Assembly (NCBI GenBank): GCA_947499125.1
Contig: CANMMP010000003.1
Location: 62,001-126,000, forward strand
Direction: 5' to 3'
Length of the DNA stretch: 64,000 nt
Source of the DNA: an uncultured Pontibacter sp.
GTDB lineage: Bacteria > Bacteroidota > Bacteroidia > Cytophagales > Hymenobacteraceae
Part shown: positions 1 through 11,100 of the stretch, piece by piece
Numbering within the stretch: position 1 is the first letter of the stretch
Layout: each line of letters begins with the position of its first letter
The notes under the pieces: model-generated
Told to the model about the DNA's origin: nothing
Databases searched by the model: none
The model's input: only the letters and a program-made list of their open reading frames with translations
Translations under genes and position numbers: made by a program

Positions 1-3000
1 TAGTAGTTCTTTCCGTCTGCGGATACTTCCACTTCGAAGCCAACATTGTTTTCTTCAGAGGCTGTTTGCCAGCTAAGCTCAGCATTTATACCTTCTTTTT
101 TGGCTTCAAAGTATACCAGCTCTACCGGTAGCGGTGTATTGCGGCTCTGGATGGTCATGTAATTGATTGAGTTGACTCCGCTGGCTGTAATTGTTTTTGT
201 AGTTGTACTAAGTCCTTCCGGTGCCGATAAAGTATACCAGCCAAAACCCGGGCCTACAGAGCCAACCAGTTCAAGTATAGATTCATCATGCGTGTCGAGC
301 TCGCTGGCAAAATAAGTGGCTGTAATATCAGCATCAAACTTGCCCCTGCCCTCTGCCGGTATAAACTGAAACTGGCGGCCTATACTTTTTCCATCTACCA
401 CGGCATCAGGGCCGGTTATGCGCACCATGGTTGCCAGGCCGGCACTTACTTTCGGCGTTATCGTTATGCCAATACCTCCGAAGGCTGAAGGAGCATTAGC
501 ATCAACAGTGCGTGTCGTTTTTATAGTGCCTACAATGCGCCTTAGGTTCGTTTCATTTACTAATGAGGCATTCGCAGCAAGCGCTATCTCGTTTGCACCG
601 GTATTCAGGGTTGTGGCGGTCAGGTTGGCAGCAAAAGTCAGTGTTTCATCAATCACCGCATTCCCTGAAAGGGTTTTAACGCCATCGCCCGATATCAGCA
701 GGTTTTTATAGTTGATGCCTGGCATTAGCTGTGCGCCTATGCCGTTAAACTCTATAGTTTGGGGTGTGATAACAACTGCTTCCGCGTTCTTGGTCATGTT
801 TCCGGCAACTTTAGCGATACCCGCCTCAAAAGTAGCTGTGGCTGTATTCTGCAGATCAAGGTGCCCATACTGAACACTTTTTATAGTTTGGTTGCTGCCG
901 TTGTAAACTACTGTGCTGGTTGGGTTTAAGGTATAACTATCGAAAAGCGGCAGCGAGTTTATATGGCCTATTTTCATGGTAGCGCCATTCAGTATCGTTA
1001 AGGAAGTGCCGGGAGCCGCTTTTTTGGTAAGTATATGGTTTCGGGCATCCAGGGTGCCTGTGTTCACATTTATAGTTTGCAAACCATTTACATCGCCGTA
1101 AAGCGCCACCGTTGTAGCTGCTGCTGTTTTAGTAACCCTAAGCTCGTTTATAGTTATCGGAACTGCCGAAGTTATACTTGCCGGGTTTGTGCCAGTCATG
1201 TTTACCCAGTTACCAGACGCACTCAAGCTATTGCCATTGTTGGTTAGGTTACCGTGCACGGTCAGGTTTTTCGAAACGGTCAGTGCAGCGGAGGCATTTA
1301 CGGTTAAGTGCTGAAGGGTGGTGTTACCAGTGCCTGTTCCGTTCAGGTTTGCTGCTGCATTCGTAAACACCATGCTCAGGTTTGGGGCATTAATGTTTCC
1401 GTTGTTTGTCAGGTTATTGTCCAGGGTTAAAGTATAAGCCGTTCCGGGATCAGGTAATGTCCCTCCTGTGTTTACCAGCATCAGGTTAGCAACGCGTGTA
1501 TTGCCCTTAAGTGTGCGGATTGTGCTGTTTATAGTTAGCTTCCCGTAAGTCACGTTTTCTATGGGCGTATTGCCACCGGTATAGATCACTTCGCTGTTAA
1601 AGGCTAAATTGCTTGCGCTATAGTTTGCAGGGTAAGTCGCCGCATTCCGCACATCAAGTATAGCATTATCTGCTACAGTTAGCGAGCCCCCAGAAGTGTT
1701 ATTCAAGGTAAATCCATTCAGCACTAATCGTCCGCTCTGCACATTTAGGTTACCTGATAAAGTTGAGCTTCCGGTTGTGGTAAGCGTATTTGTTGTCGTT
1801 TTGCTCAGATTATGGAAACTGGTGGCAGGCACGGTCTGGTTTGCTGTGCCGGAAAAGATAACTGTACTGGTGCCGGGCGTAAAAGTGCCGCCTGCTCTTA
1901 ACCAGCTTCCTTTCAGGTCTATGGTTGAGGCGTTGGCCAGTAGGTTGCCTGCATTAAACACTACATTGCCGGGCACATTTATAGTTGGCACATTCAGAGC
2001 CATCGTGCCGGCATTCATAGTTAAGTTACCACTAATATTTTGGGTTGTTGCCGAGGTGAAATTTGCTGTGCCCGATGCTTTATTTATAGTAAGATGATGA
2101 TACGGAACTCCGGCCACTACCTGCGTTGCTGTACCATTATAGGTTACAGTGCCAGTGCCGCCTGTAAAGCTGCCAGCTGTATAGTTATAGTTGCCCCCGA
2201 TGTTGAGGTTGCCCGAGCCGAGCACTATACTTCCGGTATTATGGTGTGCAACGTTTCCGGTTACATTTATAGTACCGGATGTATTATTAAGTGTAATGCT
2301 GTTGCCGGCGTTTCCATCATTAAAATTAAGGTTACCGCCTACGTTTATAGTTCTGGAGCCTGCACTTAGTATATGCTGTATACTTGTTCCGCTTCCTACA
2401 GTACCAAGGTCACCATTTGTGCGCAGCGAGCCATTGCCCATTGTGAGCGTGATCTGGTGAGAACCTTTAAAACTGACATCTTTTACCCATTCATCAAAGG
2501 TTATAGTTGGCTGCCGTTGCGGTACGTTCTCGCCAAGCACCACAAAGTCCGAGCTTATCGGGCCTGTAATACCGCGCGTTGATTCGCCATCTGTTACAAC
2601 TTCCCAGTTCCTGCCATCTTCCCAGGCTATACTTTGGGTTCCGTCCCAATTATAAGTGCTTGGGTTATCGGTCAGCGTCCAGAAGCCGGTTACATTAGTT
2701 AGTGTATTGCGCTGCACCCAGTTTTGGGTAGCATTATAAGCGTGGCGGCTTGCAGTACGCCATACTCCGGCTGCAGTTGGGGCAAAGTATAGTTTCAGGC
2801 CATCTTCTTCGCAGCCATTCAGTTCGCTGTCGAGGTACTGTAATTGCAGGTTTGCGTTAGTATAAGTACCGGTTGGTATAATAATCTCATAAAGTCTTTT
2901 CATTGCTTTGCCCGACACAAAACCTGTAGGCTCAAAATTTGCCATACCTGAGCGCATCGTTACTTCATTTATACCAGAGGCTCCTGTAAAAGTAAGCGCT

Positions 3001-4658
3001 GCGTAAGGTCCGTTAAAGGCATAACTTGAACCCGACAAAAAACTATGCTGACGTGTGATTGTACCCACTATCCAGCCGTTTCCTGTTCTGGTGCCTAACA
3101 CAAACACACTGTTTATTTCCGTATGAAGGTCGCCGCTGGTCATGGTTAGGTTGGTAGCAGTAGCATTGTTGTTGAGGATTACTTTGTTTGCCGTCCCTTT
3201 ATTTATAGTTAAGCCATAAAAAACAGCACCTCCGGTTATAGTTGTGTTCGTGTTGCCATTAAAGGTTATCGTTCCTGTGCCGGGTGTAAAAGTGCCGTTG
3301 TTCAGCCAGTTACCAGCTATAGTATGTATAAAGTTACCCGCTGTAAAAGCTGAGCCTGTACCAATTGTAAGATTGCCACCTACTGTTAAAGGCGCTGCAC
3401 CTGTATAGCTGGTAGTACCTATACTAGTCAGGTTGCCCTGCACTGTCATATCCTGTGTAGGTATAGTTTTAACGCCAGTGTTGCTGAATGTTAAGTGGCC
3501 GTACGTGTTGTGCTGTACCGCTTGGTTTCCGCCATAGTATTCGGTAGTGCTGGCAGGGTAAAATGTGCGGGTTGTAAAATTCACGGGCGTGTTTGTAGGG
3601 CCACCTATTTTAACAGTGGCACCATTGGCAACTATAAAATTACCTCCGGCTGTGGCCCGGGTTAAAGTATGTGTACCTAAATCGAGGGTAGCTTCTTTTA
3701 CATTAACTTCCGTATCCGCAGCTCCCCCAGACACATTTGTAGGCCCAATCAGGCTCTTCACTCCACTCCCGCTTATCACCAGTTTCTGGTACAGTATCTG
3801 GTTATCTATGTTCTGGTCTATAGTTCCCGCATAGTCTATCGTGCTGGTGTGCTCTATAGTTGTTCCTCCAGAAGGTGGAGTAGGGTAAATACTATAGTTA
3901 TCAATAAAGTTAGTGGCCTTCACTTTGGCTGTAGCACCTGCCCTCAGAGAGAAGTATCCGTTTGTGATACCTGTTGCGCCTCCCCAGTTTACTTTATTAC
4001 TTCCCGGATCTAATACTCCACCCCTTTGAATATCTAAACTCCCATAATTGAAATCTTGAGCCTGTATCCGGATATTATTTAGCAGTGTTACGTAACTATA
4101 TACATACAGTACTCCAAATCTATTCTCTGAGGTACCGCCTATAGTCTGGTTAGTGCCGTTAAAGGCTACTGCAGAAAGATATACCCAGTTATTATTCTGG
4201 AAATAAACTTCTTCCGTAAAACGGCCATCATTATCCCAGTTCCCTTTTATATAGATTACAGACTTTCGGTTATGCAACCTGCCGTTTGATAAAATATTCA
4301 AATCAGAACCGATATGCAGACCGTTGAGGTTCTCTATAGTTAATGTGACTTCAGAAGCCCCTCCTCCTATCGTTAATGATAAACACTCCGCTTTATTTTT
4401 CTCGTTTTGGTTATTCTGAATTGACTCTGGCTGATTTGTGAATGGGCCCGGACCAATAACAACATGCGTGTTTGCATCAGGCACTTTTTTAGGATCCCAG
4501 TTATCCGCAATCTCCCATTTTGTACTAACACTACCTGTCCAGGTGGCAGTTGTGGGTGCCTGAGCCTGAACTGACATCACTGCAAAAATGAATAACAGCA
4601 TTAGACATGAAATCGCCTTGCTTAACTTTTTACTTACAAACAGATAAATAACTTCCAT
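1..4658 (-). CDS. giant T9SS-type repeat adhesin A (3' end outside window)
   Basis: Open in one frame from an ATG at 4658 to the window edge, at least 1552 residues, with the C-terminus outside. Residues 1-33 form a signal peptide ending near VQAQA. A W-x-G...W...NW module follows (TATWTG, DNWDP), then tandem beta-strand repeats of the type VxYNGxxQxV...YxNLxLxxxGxKT. A second W/NW module near residue 670 (WEDGRNWEV) starts a second repeat half. Just before the edge is the block PLPVELVYFEA...TASEENNVGFEVEVS, which in the two neighbouring paralogues precedes the sorting domain. By analogy it is a cell-surface or secreted adhesin exported by Sec and then T9SS; the ligand is unknown. Frame agreement between the start and the edge argues against a frameshift. 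Confidence 0.85.
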   Translation of the reverse strand, partial: MEVIYLFVSKKLSKAISCLMLLFIFAVMSVQAQAPTTATWTGSVSTKWEIADNWDPKKVPDANTHVVIGPGPFTNQPESIQNNQNEKNKAECLSLTIGGGASEVTLTIENLNGLHIGSDLNILSNGRLHNRKSVIYIKGNWDNDGRFTEEVYFQNNNWVYLSAVAFNGTNQTIGGTSENRFGVLYVYSYVTLLNNIRIQAQDFNYGSLDIQRGGVLDPGSNKVNWGGATGITNGYFSLRAGATAKVKATNFIDNYSIYPTPPSGGTTIEHTSTIDYAGTIDQNIDNQILYQKLVISGSGVKSLIGPTNVSGGAADTEVNVKEATLDLGTHTLTRATAGGNFIVANGATVKIGGPTNTPVNFTTRTFYPASTTEYYGGNQAVQHNTYGHLTFSNTGVKTIPTQDMTVQGNLTSIGTTSYTGAAPLTVGGNLTIGTGSAFTAGNFIHTIAGNWLNNGTFTPGTGTITFNGNTNTTITGGAVFYGLTINKGTANKVILNNNATATNLTMTSGDLHTEINSVFVLGTRTGNGWIVGTITRQHSFLSGSSYAFNGPYAALTFTGASGINEVTMRSGMANFEPTGFVSGKAMKRLYEIIIPTGTYTNANLQLQYLDSELNGCEEDGLKLYFAPTAAGVWRTASRHAYNATQNWVQRNTLTNVTGFWTLTDNPSTYNWDGTQSIAWEDGRNWEVVTDGESTRGITGPISSDFVVLGENVPQRQPTITFDEWVKDVSFKGSHQITLTMGNGSLRTNGDLGTVGSGTSIQHILSAGSRTINVGGNLNFNDGNAGNSITLNNTSGTINVTGNVAHHNTGSIVLGSGNLNIGGNYNYTAGSFTGGTGTVTYNGTATQVVAGVPYHHLTINKASGTANFTSATTQNISGNLTMNAGTMALNVPTINVPGNVVFNAGNLLANASTIDLKGSWLRAGGTFTPGTSTVIFSGTANQTVPATSFHNLSKTTTNTLTTTGSSTLSGNLNVQSGRLVLNGFTLNNTSGGSLTVADNAILDVRNAATYPANYSASNLAFNSEVIYTGGNTPIENVTYGKLTINSTIRTLKGNTRVANLMLVNTGGTLPDPGTAYTLTLDNNLTNNGNINAPNLSMVFTNAAANLNGTGTGNTTLQHLTVNASAALTVSKNLTVHGNLTNNGNSLSASGNWVNMTGTNPASITSAVPITINELRVTKTAAATTVALYGDVNGLQTINVNTGTLDARNHILTKKAAPGTSLTILNGATMKIGHINSLPLFDSYTLNPTSTVVYNGSNQTIKSVQYGHLDLQNTATATFEAGIAKVAGNMTKNAEAVVITPQTIEFNGIGAQLMPGINYKNLLISGDGVKTLSGNAVIDETLTFAANLTATTLNTGANEIALAANASLVNETNLRRIVGTIKTTRTVDANAPSAFGGIGITITPKVSAGLATMVRITGPDAVVDGKSIGRQFQFIPAEGRGKFDADITATYFASELDTHDESILELVGSVGPGFGWYTLSAPEGLSTTTKTITASGVNSINYMTIQSRNTPLPVELVYFEAKKEGINAELSWQTASEENNVGFEVEVSADGKNY

Positions 4659-5134
4659 AAGGTATTTGTTTAGTAATAACATGCAGCTTAAGTATGGTAA
4701 CATCCTTTAAAGCGTAATCCGGTAAGTAATTTTTGTAATCAATTTCTGAACTAAGGCTACAGCAAATTGCCCTTTTCGAAGGTGCAACTTGATGGTTGGT
4801 AGTTCTCGGAATGTGAATCTTATGTTCTGCTGCTAGTTTTTATGATAACTCAACAGAAAACCAAGATATAAGCAGGTGGCTAAAAGTATTTAACAATGAA
4901 TATATATTAAATTACTTGTATAGTCAATATAAGTTTGCACTTATTCACTAAATTTTTTAATGTTTATATAGCACAATTATAGACTGAGGCTAATATGTAC
5001 AATAGCAATTAAATAGTGCAATTTTTATTTAATTGATAGGACTGCTCTTAAACACCAATTAGTCAGGCGGATAGGATATAAAACAAAAAAGGCTCCCATG
5101 TTGGGAGCCTCGTTTGCTATAGTTGTGGTTGTAT
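4659..5134. other. AT-rich intergenic region between giant adhesins A and B
   Basis: No credible gene. It holds the terminator of the upstream giant gene at its right end and presumably the promoter of adhesin A at its left end, but no exact TTG-N19-TAnnTTTG match was found on the minus strand. Confidence 0.6.
5081..5110 (-). terminator. rho-independent terminator of giant adhesin B
   Basis: On the minus strand a 9-bp stem (AGGCTCCCA / TGGGAGCCT) with a 3-nt loop is followed by TTTTTTGTTT. It lies about 25 nt after the stop codon of the 2636-residue gene. Confidence 0.9.
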
Positions 5135-8100
5135 TTACTCTTTCATCAGCTTAAGGGTCTGTCGCTGGTTATTCAGTTCCATGATCAGCATATATAAACC
5201 AGGCTCATAAGCTGCCTGTAACAGTGGTAACGGATGTTCGTTTACACCAGCCTGCACTTCCAATGTCAAGGTTTTCAGCAATTTACCTGTAGTAGTATAA
5301 AGCATAAAAGTAGCCTTCCCAGCTTGTGGAGTAGTTATGTTTATACTTAGCTTATCTTTGAATGGATTCGGATACAGTTCAACAGGACCAGCTTTAACAA
5401 CTAAACCAAAGTCAACTGTTTTAGGTCCGTAGAACTTATAAGTACCATCGTAATCAAGCTGCTTAAGGCGGTAATACTGTATACCATTCTTGTTACTGCG
5501 TGCATCTGTAAAGTTATAGGTATTCTTGGTAGTAGATGTACCCGCAACACTTTCTACAAAACCAAGTTTCTGGTAGTTATAGCCATCCGAAGACACCTGC
5601 ACTTCAAAGCCCTGGTTATTCTCCTCCGAAGCCGTTACCCATTTCAACTCCGCATTGTTACCTTTTTTAACTGCAGTGAAGGATAGTAGTTCTACTGGGA
5701 GTGGCTGGTTACGTGAGCCAAATGCAAGTACGTTTATACTATTGATACCTGTTACTGTGATCTTATTGTCTACTGCAGGGTTGGTAAGCGGATCATTGAG
5801 TTCAGTAAAGCCATCTCCCATAAAGCGGGCGCTGTACAGAATTAGCTCGTCTTCTAAGTTCTCATTTAATTCTACATCCAGATAAGTTGCCTCAATAGTT
5901 GCATTAAACTTACCTCTGTTCTGCTCCGGGTTAAATATAAAATAACGTGCTACGCTATTGTTGTCTTTACCTATTGGTGTCCCTGTTACACGAGTTAAAG
6001 TAGCATTGCCCGCTGGTTCGGCAGGTGTTATAGCAATACCCATACCACCAAATTCTGCTTTTGAACCTGCATTAACTGTACGTGTAGTTTTAATAGTACC
6101 TAACACATGGCTATTTTCTGACTCACCTGAAAGAGTTGCAATTGGCCCTAAGGTTACTTCGTTACTGCCTGTTACTAATCTTGCTGCTTCATCTGCTAAA
6201 GGAGATACTGTGGCCGTAGCTGTAGTTACATCAGTAAGGTCAAAATAAAGTGACTCTTCTATTGTTGCGTTGTTAGTTAAGTTTTTATCTCCTGAGTTCG
6301 AAACACGCAGATTTTTATAAGTTAAACCTGCAATACTTTGCACATCAGATCCATTTATGTCAATTATAGAATTTGCTTCCATGTTAACCTGTGCAACTGT
6401 AGAAACAAAATCTTTTGCGATCCCAGTAGTTCCCGAGAATGATTTAGCACCATCTCCGCTAATTGTCAGGTTGTAATAGTTGCCCGTAAGCACTGCCTGA
6501 GGTAATGCACCGTTGTAATCTACATGAACATTTGTACCCGAAGCATCAACTGTAACGCCTGCATCTTTGGTGGCAACACCTGAAATACTTAGCACTCTGT
6601 TAAGTCCGACTGTATGCTTTGCGGCAAAGGTCTTAGTCCCGCCATTGCTTAACGTAAGATTTTGGTATGGCAAGGCGGCTACAATTTGGTTACTAGGCCC
6701 GTTATACACAACAGTTTCAGGAGTTGCTACTGTCTGGCCTGTTTCGCCACTTATAGTAAAGTTACCGGCAATTAAAGCAGTACCAGTTTCGAAAGAAGCT
6801 GCTCCAATGTTGTTTAAAGTAAGGTTACCATACTGTACGCTTTTCACCTGCTGATTTGTACCATAGTATTCTACTGTGCTGGTTAGGGCAAGGCTGAATA
6901 CATCAGCGGCTGGTAATGTGCTGGTTCCTCCTACTTTTATAGTTGTACCTGGGTAAGCAGCAACCACAGTAGTTACTGGTGTTATTATTGTTTGTGTCGT
7001 CTCTTCTTCATCAACTATTACTGTTACCTCCTCTACTATATCGGGCTTCGGAGCAACATTGCTTGTTGTAAGATCAAGTATACCTGCTTTCACTGCTACT
7101 TGTACTACATCTTTAAGGTCTGTAGTAAGTGTAACTGACAATAGCGGATCTGCTTTATCTACCACAATACTTGAAAGTGCTAACGGCACTTTAGGATCTG
7201 CGGAAATTGTAGATGGAACACCACCCATAAACGCTATAGCTGAGTTACCTGTCTGTAGGTCTGTACCATTATGTGTTAAGTTACCGAAGACTGCTATGTT
7301 CTTACCAATTGTTAAGCTAGCATCTTTAGCAATAGTAAGGCTACCGAGTGTTGTAGTACCTGTACCTGTTATTTTAGAGTTGGCCCCAGTAAAAGTAAAG
7401 TTACCCCCAAAACCAAATTGATCTTTAGTTTTTGGGTTTACACTTACTATCATTCCATTGTTCACCAATTCTCCTTTAATATTGAAGTTGGTGCCAAAAA
7501 ACGCAGTATTAGCAACATGTGGTATGGTATTTAGCATCCCCCCGGCTTCAATGGTAAGGTTCCCATCTAAGTTCCAATCTGTAAAGCCTAGAAAATAAAC
7601 GCCCTCTTCATCCAAAGTGGTAGTTGTTATACCTAATTTATTAGAAATGATCACATTATTTAACTTTGGAGCCTGATTACCCGCAAGTATTATTTGTGTT
7701 GTCCCTCCGAATTTTACAGTACCTGTACTTTCAAAATTTCCAAACCTAAATGGATGGGCTGGAGGCAAGTCAGCTTCATCCATAAATGGATATGGAGTGG
7801 AGAAGTCAATCAATCCGGCACTTTTGATTGTGCCTTTGTTTTCTACCTGCGAGAAGAATCTGTGTGTATAAGATCCACCATTGAATGTAGAATTTTCCTT
7901 AACTGTAAATATACCTGCTACTGTCCATCCCACACTTGTTACAATCTCCTGCCCTTCAGTATTATCTAAGCTTATAGTAACATGGGCAAACTCTGGTGAA
8001 CGAGAAGAGTTGAACACTGGTGCTACCTTACCAGCAAACTCTACAGCTGGAGGTGTTTTTGCATGAGGAACTATTGGAGAGAGTAGCTGTATGGTCTGAA

Positions 8101-11100
8101 GTCTTTCTCCTAAAAATTTAGCCAAACCATTGCTGAGTAGCATTCCCGAATTTCTAAAATTACCAGCAATTTCTACCTGAGAGTTTGTTGCATTTAAAAA
8201 ACCATTGTATGGTATAGATGTATATAAGAAATTCCTTTCTTCAGGATTTGGTTTATCCGGAAACTCATAGACATCCCCGTTTCCTGTTATGTCAATATTA
8301 CCGTTGATTGTAAAGTTTGTTTTAGGTGAAACTTCTGGTTTAACATTTGCATCATAATTAGGGTGAGAGAGTACATACATTGCCCCCACACTTACAATCA
8401 TATTATTCACTGTAAAGTCAGTTGCTATAATATTTTTCTGTCCATTTGTTGCCCCTAAAATTACAGTGCCTGTTGGAGGATTTGGTGCTGTATAAACTCC
8501 TGGTGAGAATTCCCCATTAATTGAGAAGTTGCCATGCAGTGTTAATGTCTGATTATTTGCATCAAGTTTTGCACCAGAATAAATTGCAAGATCTCCTTTG
8601 ACTGTAGTATTACCTGTTAAGCTTTTAGCATATGCACCACCATTCATAAAGGCTAATGTGCCATAAGTTAATGGCTTTACTTGTTGTGCATCTGCACCAG
8701 CATAAAGTACAGTACTTGCTGCATCCAGATTATTAGCACTGTAGTTAGCTGGAAAGTTATCAGTTCCTGTAATCTCTAAGGTTGTACCAGCAGCCAAGGT
8801 TAATGAGCCGTCAACACTGGTTCTGTTCATAGTATGCGAACCCAGGTGTAGAGTGCCCTGAGTCAATGTTACATTGCCAGAAACAATAAGATCACCTCTT
8901 ACTGAAACACCTGCTGTTGATGAGTTTTTAAAGGTAAGGTTATTAAACGCTGAACCCGAAACGGTTTGTGCGGCTGAACCAGCAAATGTAACCGTACCCG
9001 TGCCTGGCTCAAATTGGCCAGCTATTAGGCTCCAGTTTCCTTCAAGGTTTATGTTAGAGTTTGTAGCATTAAATCTGCCTGTTCCCGCATTACCTACAAT
9101 AATATTCCCTTTAACTGTTAAAGTACCGGGTGCATCTATAGTTGATTGTAACACTAGTGTACCGTTGTCTATATTCAAATTGCCAAGTATTGTTTTGTTT
9201 CCTGTAGTGCTATATTGTGCTGCACCACCTGCCTTATTTATAGTAAGGTTATAATATGGTAAGTCGGCTACAGTTTGCGCTGCACCACCGTTGTATGTTA
9301 CTGTGCCTGTTGTAGTAAACTTACCTGTTCCGCTTGTTGTTTTTATGTAGTCTCCACCTACATATAAATTACTGCTTCCTATATAAATATTGGCATTATT
9401 CTGATTGATGGCACCTTTTACTGTCATCATACCAGATGATTTCTTAATATGGATTACTTGGCCATCATTTTCTGAAATCAGACTACCATTTATAGTTAAT
9501 TCTCGGTTTGCAGCTCTGATCTCGTGTTTAGCAGTACCTGTACCTAATACTGCTACGTTACCTCTTACTAATAAATTGGAAGCAGTAGCTGAAGTAGAAT
9601 CTATTGATAGTGCCATAGGAGTTACAGACTTAAACTGTAAACCTTTAATTACAACAGAAGATTTTATATGCGGTTGATTTATAACTGGAACATTGAGCGG
9701 ATCAATGAGTGGATCATTGAGTGGATTATAGGAACCTAGTTCAACTATATCTGAGTTTGAAGGCAACGCTGAAGGGTTTTCCGTTACAGCGCCTGTTGGT
9801 CCCACCATTTTCCAGTTTGTCAATGTTTCCCATGCATTACTCGTACCACCCTTCCAAATGTATAAGTTTGATTCATCAGACAGTGTCCAGAACTTATTCA
9901 GATCTAAAATGTCCTTCCGCGCAACTCTGTTTGCAACTATATCCCAGTCATTCTTTAACCCAGAATCCCAACTCCCGTTTCCTGTGCTTGATGGTGCGAG
10001 TTTAAGACCAGCTTCATCAGTAGGCTCTGTGTTACCATTTAGCTCTGAATCGTAATACTGAATTTGTAAAATTGCTTTTTTGTACTTACCGTCTTTTACA
10101 TTTACTCTAAAAAGCCTGTTAATTGGCACCCCGCTTGTAACTCCCTGTACTATTTGTGGAACTGTTGTTATGGCAATTTCATTAATGTCCTCTGTGATAT
10201 TTGGGGTGTTATCAGCATTTTTAGGAAAAATGACTTTAACATGAGGAGCATTAAACGAATAACCATGATTATTATCAATATTAATACGGCCGTCTTGGCT
10301 ATTGTCAGTGATAGCTGTTTCAATAAAACCAGCCCCAGTTATTTCTCTTACAATTGTTCCCTGTACCCAACCATTGCCACTACGCTCTCCAAGCAGTTTC
10401 ACTTTTATCGCTGAAGTCCCAAATGGATCAATACCTACATTGATAGTGGAAATAGAGCCATTATCTAGATCCAAAGTGTTAGTAGTGATGTTGAAGCCAG
10501 TTGTAACTACGCTGCTTGCAGTTTTATTTACAGTAACGCTTGCCACAGTTATTTCAGCTTGAGCAGAGGAGCCAGAAATACTTGCATCAGCTGTACCGGC
10601 AAAAACTAAATTACTGGAAGTACCTGTGTAAGTACCGTCGTGTATCCAGTTGCCTTCTAAGGTGTGGGTGTAAGCTCTAGCATCAAAGGTTATACCTGCC
10701 CCAACTGTAAGGTTGCCCAGTGTTTTTACATTGCCAGCCGCTGTTTTTGTATTGCTGCCAGCTAATTGCAGGTCATAGTAGGTAACGCTATTTACATTCT
10801 GAGCAGCGCCGTTATAAACAACCGTATTTGGTGAAGTGGCAGTAAAGGTTGCAGCTATGCTTGTAAAAGCACCTCTTATACTCATTTTAGAAGAAGAGGC
10901 CATTCGTAATATTGACCCACCAGCTATAGTTACATCATTTAACTGGTGCAGGCCGCCAAACGTGGAGTTACCATTAAAAGTTATATTACCGGCAGTAGCA
11001 TACAGATTATTACCACTCAGGTTACCGCTGATATAGAAACTTGAGCCTGTTTCAATAGTTGCTTCATCAATAGTACGCGCAATGCTTAGATTATAAAATT

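Noticed and set aside
1696..2097. Plus-strand open frame of 133 codons, and many like it up to 21004
   Set aside because: They lie antisense to the giant adhesin genes, are low-complexity in Val/Pro/Leu as mirrors of Thr/Asn/Gly repeats, and lack domains or ribosome-site context.
2630..2638. TATACTTTG words inside genes as promoters
   Set aside because: They fit the -7 consensus but recur in coding DNA on both strands without a -33 TTG at 19 nt; attributed to the over-represented TATACTT word.
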